Source of the DNA: Natrinema thermotolerans DSM 11552
GTDB taxonomy: Archaea > Halobacteriota > Halobacteria > Halobacteriales > Natrialbaceae
Reading direction: 5' to 3'
NCBI GenBank assembly: GCA_000337115.1
Contig: AOIR01000036.1
Span: forward strand, 18,373 to 82,372
DNA: 64,000 bases
How positions within the stretch are numbered: the stretch's first letter is position 1; each line of letters begins with the position of its first letter. The notes beneath the pieces are model-generated. The model was given only the letters and a program-made list of their open reading frames with translations. It did no database searches and was not told where the DNA came from. The position numbers and the translations under genes were made by a program. Shown here one piece after another: positions 60,985 through 64,000 of the stretch.

Positions 60985-62310
60985 TCAGGCGAGCGCGCTC
61001 GCCGCTCGGATCAGCCGCCGTTCGCCGAATGCGGGGCCGATCAGTTGGAGGCCGACGGGGAGCCCGTCCGTTTCGCCGGCCGGCACCGAAATCGCGGGCA
61101 GGTCCGCGAGGTTCACCGGCACGGTGTTCGCGTCGGCGAGATACAGCTGCAGCGGATCCTCGAGGCTCTCGCCGAGTTCGAACGGCGGCACCGGCATCGT
61201 CGGGCTGGCGAGGACGTCCGCCTCCGCGAGGGCATCGTCGAAGTCCTGTTTGACCCACGCGCGGGCGTCCTGGGCCTTCTTGTAGTACTTGTCGTGGTAG
61301 CCGGCGGAGAGTGCGTAGGTCCCCAGCAGAATCCGCCGTTTGACCTCGTCGCCGAACCCCTCCTCGCGCGCTTTCGCGAAGGTCTCGTTCCAGTTGCCGT
61401 CGTAGCCGCCCGACTGCCCGTAGCGGACGCCGTCGAACCGCGCGAGGTTCGACGAAGCCTCCGACATCGCGATCACGTAGTAAGCCTCGACGGCGTGTTC
61501 GACGGACGGCAGGGAGACCTCGTGGTACTCGGCACCACGGTCCTCTAAGTCGGCGATGGCGTCCCAGAACGTCTCGACGACGCCCTCGTCGGCCCCCTCG
61601 AGCAGCTCCGTCGGAATGCCGATCGAGAGCCCGTCGACGTCACCGGTCGCAGCGTCGGCGTAGGTTTCGTCGGCCTCGAGGAGCGCCTCGCGTGTCTCAC
61701 GGGCGTCGCTCGTTCGACCATCCGAGGCGCGTGGCGCCTCGCGTGTCGTCGCATCGCGCTCGTCGCTGCCGGCGATCACGTCCAGCAGTTCGGCGGCGTC
61801 CTCGACGGTCTCGCCGAAGGGGCCGATCTGCTCTAAGCTGTTGCCGTAGGCGACGAGGCCGTACCGCGAGACGAGGCCGTAGGTGGGCTTGATCCCGACG
61901 ACGCCACAGAAGGCGGCCGGACAGCGGACCGAGCCGCCGGTGTCCGACCCCAGCGCGAGGTCGGCCTCGCCGGCGGCGACGGCGGCCGCGGAACCCCCCG
62001 AGGAGCCCCCGGGAACGTGGCCCGGCGCGGCGGGGTTGTCCGTCGCGCCGAAGTAGGAGGTCTCGGTGGTCGTCCCCATGCCGAACTCGTCCATGTTGGC
62101 CTTGCCGACGATGGTCGCGCCGGCCTCCTTCAGCCGCGAGACGACCGTTGCGTCGTAGGGCGGGACGTAGTCCTCGAGCATCCGCGAGCCGCAGGTCGTC
62201 CGGACCCCCTCGGTCGAGATGTTGTCCTTGACCGCGACCGTCCGACCGGCGAGCGGGCCGTCGTCGGCTCCCTCGATTCGCTCCTCGGTGATGAAAATGT
62301 CCTCGGACAT
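60985..62310 (-). CDS. gatA: Aspartyl/glutamyl-tRNA amidotransferase subunit A
   Basis: Glutaminase subunit of the tRNA-dependent amidotransferase that converts Asp-tRNA-Asn (and in bacterial systems Glu-tRNA-Gln) to the amide. Amidase triad: catalytic Lys in GRTVAVKDNISTEG, first Ser in GSDTGGSVRCPAAF and second Ser in HVPGGSSGGSAAAVAAG. The signature VVGIKPTYGLVSRYG is present. With 441 codons it is slightly shorter than average. The ATG at 62310 is 2 nt after the gatC stop, giving a gatCA operon; gatB is elsewhere. Confidence 0.92.
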   Translation of the reverse strand: MSEDIFITEERIEGADDGPLAGRTVAVKDNISTEGVRTTCGSRMLEDYVPPYDATVVSRLKEAGATIVGKANMDEFGMGTTTETSYFGATDNPAAPGHVPGGSSGGSAAAVAAGEADLALGSDTGGSVRCPAAFCGVVGIKPTYGLVSRYGLVAYGNSLEQIGPFGETVEDAAELLDVIAGSDERDATTREAPRASDGRTSDARETREALLEADETYADAATGDVDGLSIGIPTELLEGADEGVVETFWDAIADLEDRGAEYHEVSLPSVEHAVEAYYVIAMSEASSNLARFDGVRYGQSGGYDGNWNETFAKAREEGFGDEVKRRILLGTYALSAGYHDKYYKKAQDARAWVKQDFDDALAEADVLASPTMPVPPFELGESLEDPLQLYLADANTVPVNLADLPAISVPAGETDGLPVGLQLIGPAFGERRLIRAASALA

Positions 62311-62312
62311 GG

Positions 62313-62591
62313 TTACGAGACGTTGGGCCCCTTGAAGTAGCCGTCCTCGGTTTCCGACGCGTTCCGGAGCGCGTCCTCGCTCGAGAGCGATTCGCGTTCC
62401 TCGTCGGGCCGCATCACGTTCGCGAGATCGGCGTCCCGATCGACTGCCGGCACCTCGTCTAGGGTCTCGAAGTACTCGAGGATGTCCGCGAACTGCCCGG
62501 TGAACCGGTCGACCTCTTCGTCGTCGAGGTCGACGCGGGCCAGCTCCGCGACGTGGCGGACCTCCTCGGGACTGACGGCGTCGTCGCTCAT
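62313..62591 (-). CDS. gatC: Aspartyl/glutamyl-tRNA amidotransferase subunit C
   Basis: A 92-residue subunit that wraps around GatA and stabilises the complex. MSDDAVSPEEVRHVAELARVDLDDEEVDRFTGQFADILEYFETLDEV is the conserved family N-terminus, and LRNASETEDGYFKGPNV is the conserved GatC tail. It is first in the gatC-gatA unit, 2 nt from gatA. Confidence 0.93.
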   Translation of the reverse strand: MSDDAVSPEEVRHVAELARVDLDDEEVDRFTGQFADILEYFETLDEVPAVDRDADLANVMRPDEERESLSSEDALRNASETEDGYFKGPNVS

Positions 62592-62763
62592 ACGTGGTCA
62601 GACCGGCCTCCGGAGAGTAAGGGTTTCGATACCGCGGGGCCGTCGAACCGTCCGCCGACCGCTGCCCGCCGCGGACTGTCTCGATCCCAGCGTTTAACTG
62701 ACATGATTCCGTTATATGGGTCACGAGAACGTTTTCCAGCCACTGGTACCCGTCTCGCTGACA

Positions 62764-63741
62764 ATGACAGACTTACCCATCCGAACGCGAAGCGACGAGC
62801 CCCGCCAAACCGAGTCCGAGACATCGACCGAGACCGCCGACGAGCGAACCGAGTGTCCCGAGTGTGGTGGCCGACTGGTTTCCGACGACGGACGTGCCGA
62901 GACGGTCTGTACGGACTGTGGCCTCGTGGTCGAGGAAGACGAGATCGACCGCGGCCCCGAATGGCGCGCGTTCGACGCCGCCGAGAAAGACGAGAAGTCC
63001 CGCGTCGGCGCGCCGACGACCAACATGATGCACGACCAGGGGCTCTCGACCAACATCGGCTGGCAGGACAAGGACGCCTACGGCCGCTCGCTCTCGAGTC
63101 GCCAACGCGAGAAGATGCAGCGCCTGCGTACCTGGAACGAGCGCTTTCGCACCCGTAACTCCAAGGAGCGCAACCTCAAGCAGGCGCTGGGCGAGATCGA
63201 CCGGATGGCCTCTGCCCTCGGTCTCCCCGACACCGTCCGCGAAACGTCGAGCGTGATCTATCGGCGTGCCCTCGAGGAGGACCTGCTGCCGGGCCGCTCG
63301 ATCGAAGGCGTCGCCACGGCGTCGCTGTACGCCGCCGCCCGACAGGCCGGCACCCCCCGCAGTCTCGACGAAATCGCCGCCGTCTCCCGCGTCGAGAAAG
63401 CCGAGATCGCCCGTACCTACCGGTACGTCGTCCGGGAACTCGGCCTCGAGGTCCAGCCGGCCGATCCCGAGAGCTACGTCCCCCGGTTCGCCAGCGATCT
63501 CGATCTCGCCGATGAGACCGAACGCCGCGCTCGCGACCTCCTGTCGACGGCCAAGGAACGCGGCGTCCACAGCGGCAAGTCCCCGGTCGGCCTCGCCGCG
63601 GCCGCCGTCTACGCCGCCGCCCTCCTGACCAACGAGAAGGTCACCCAAAACGACGTCAGCGACGTCGCCAGCATCTCCGAGGTCACCATCCGCAACCGCT
63701 ACAAGGAACTGCTCGAGGCCGACGGCGGCGCACCGGCATGA
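62764..63741 (+). CDS. tfb: Transcription initiation factor B (TFB)
   Basis: Archaeal TFIIB homologue that bridges TBP-DNA and RNA polymerase. An acidic Thr/Glu-rich start (about 1-28) is followed by a zinc ribbon CPECGGRLVSDDGRAETVCTDCG (residues 31-53), a B-finger/linker region EWRAFDAAEKDEKSRVGAPTT, and two cyclin-like repeats (about 115-210 and 215-310), the second with KSPVGLAAAAVYAAALLTNEKVTQNDVSDVASISEVTIRNRYKEL. Haloarchaea have several TFBs; I cannot tell which one this is. The ATG at 62764 is used, with a TATA-like TTATAT at 62710-62715 giving a short leader. Confidence 0.93.
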   Translation: MTDLPIRTRSDEPRQTESETSTETADERTECPECGGRLVSDDGRAETVCTDCGLVVEEDEIDRGPEWRAFDAAEKDEKSRVGAPTTNMMHDQGLSTNIGWQDKDAYGRSLSSRQREKMQRLRTWNERFRTRNSKERNLKQALGEIDRMASALGLPDTVRETSSVIYRRALEEDLLPGRSIEGVATASLYAAARQAGTPRSLDEIAAVSRVEKAEIARTYRYVVRELGLEVQPADPESYVPRFASDLDLADETERRARDLLSTAKERGVHSGKSPVGLAAAAVYAAALLTNEKVTQNDVSDVASISEVTIRNRYKELLEADGGAPA

Positions 63742-63867
63742 GTGGCGTCGCGACCGACGGTCAACCCGTGATTGTCGCGTTCCAATACTGTCTTACTCGC
63801 CGAACAATCACGAGAACGATATTTTAACAGGTCGATACTCAAGGGTGGTCGTCGTGACCGTGGCCGT

Positions 63868-63993
63868 ATGCACTGTGACAACTGCGATTCCGACGCGGTC
63901 GCGTACACGTTGACGACCTACGTCGAACCGGACGGACGGGAGTCGGTCGACCTCCACTTCTGTTCGACCGATTGTCTCCACGTCTGGACCTGA
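63868..63993 (+). CDS. Small four-cysteine zinc protein
   Basis: A 41-residue protein with two CxxC-type pairs, MHCDNCDSDAVAYT and LHFCSTDCLHVWT, likely binding one zinc ion. The length, sequence MHCDNCDSD and HFCSTDC ending are like short haloarchaeal zinc-finger proteins (DUF7576-like). An AT-rich stretch (ATATTTTAAC) lies about 45 nt upstream. Function unknown; it may bind nucleic acid or a partner protein. Confidence 0.65.
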   Translation: MHCDNCDSDAVAYTLTTYVEPDGRESVDLHFCSTDCLHVWT

Positions 63994-64000
63994 TGACGCT

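Overview
The window is the end of a contig from an extremely halophilic archaeon (Halobacteria; Natrinema/Haloterrigena-like Natrialbales is my guess at finer rank). The evidence is the high GC content, strongly acidic proteins, leaderless genes with a TATA box about 26-30 nt before the start codon, and archaeal or haloarchaeal hallmark genes: SRP19, Gar1, RpoL, TFB, Dph2, GatCA, a PGF-CTERM surface protein, salactin, HalX and DUF7344-type regulators. The first 23 bases end in an exact 19-nt Nextera transposon mosaic end and are not biological. No rRNA, tRNA or CRISPR array was found.

Layout. 0-3.1 kb: BtuCDF-type corrinoid/metal-chelate ABC importer, with its ATPase cut by the contig end and one palindromic TATA box placed exactly midway between the divergent permease and binding-protein genes. 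3.2-10.4 kb: core genes (srp19, gar1, presenilin-type protease, PAS histidine kinase, cysS, NifU/BolA, UspA). 10.4-14.9 kb: a bacterial-PH-domain gene pair (YdbS/YdbT type) followed by fumC, split from it by an AT-rich insert flanked by roughly 90-bp direct repeats. 15-24.3 kb: accessory region with UspA, a DUF21/CBS protein, a zinc-finger protein, a DICT/HTH pair, an enoyl-CoA hydratase fossil, a second PH-domain pair, a low-GC S66 (MccF/LD-carboxypeptidase) gene, about 1 kb with no gene, and a DUF5805 plus tyrosine-recombinase pair. 24.4-31.4 kb: HisG-like orphan, a 729-residue acidic coiled-coil protein, UlaG-like hydrolase, HTH regulator, dph2 and a HalX protein with a degenerate receiver. 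31.5-41.5 kb: four-helix membrane protein plus salactin, a METTL5-type methyltransferase pair, rhomboid protease, rpoL, a tandem zinc-ribbon membrane gene pair (one copy frameshifted), hisF, small proteins and a structured intergenic element. 41.8-56.4 kb: sulfite-oxidase-fold enzyme and the menaquinone cluster menF-menD ... menB-menA-menC-menE, interrupted by a J-domain protein, a TrmB regulator divergent from an RND/MMPL exporter, and a P19-like metal-binding lipoprotein. 56.4-64 kb: BCCT and FNT transporters, a TANGO2/NRDE protein, an HTH regulator behind a 16-codon leader ORF, gatC-gatA, tfb and a small zinc protein.

How the parts fit. The men genes can make menaquinone from chorismate up to the prenylated naphthoquinone; the final methyltransferase and MenH are not here. 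Cysteinyl-tRNA synthesis, tRNA amidation, diphthamide formation, rRNA modification and transcription initiation genes form a chromosomal housekeeping backbone, so this is main chromosome rather than a plasmid. Accessory material is concentrated between 12.5-13.5 kb and 16.6-24.4 kb. The most unusual observations are the symmetric bidirectional promoter, the direct-repeat-flanked insert, the duplicated PH-domain pairs near an MccF-like gene, the salactin/membrane-protein neighbourhood, the orphan HisG-like and acidic coiled-coil genes, the phosphorylation-dead HalX protein, and the leader ORF overlapping a regulator.
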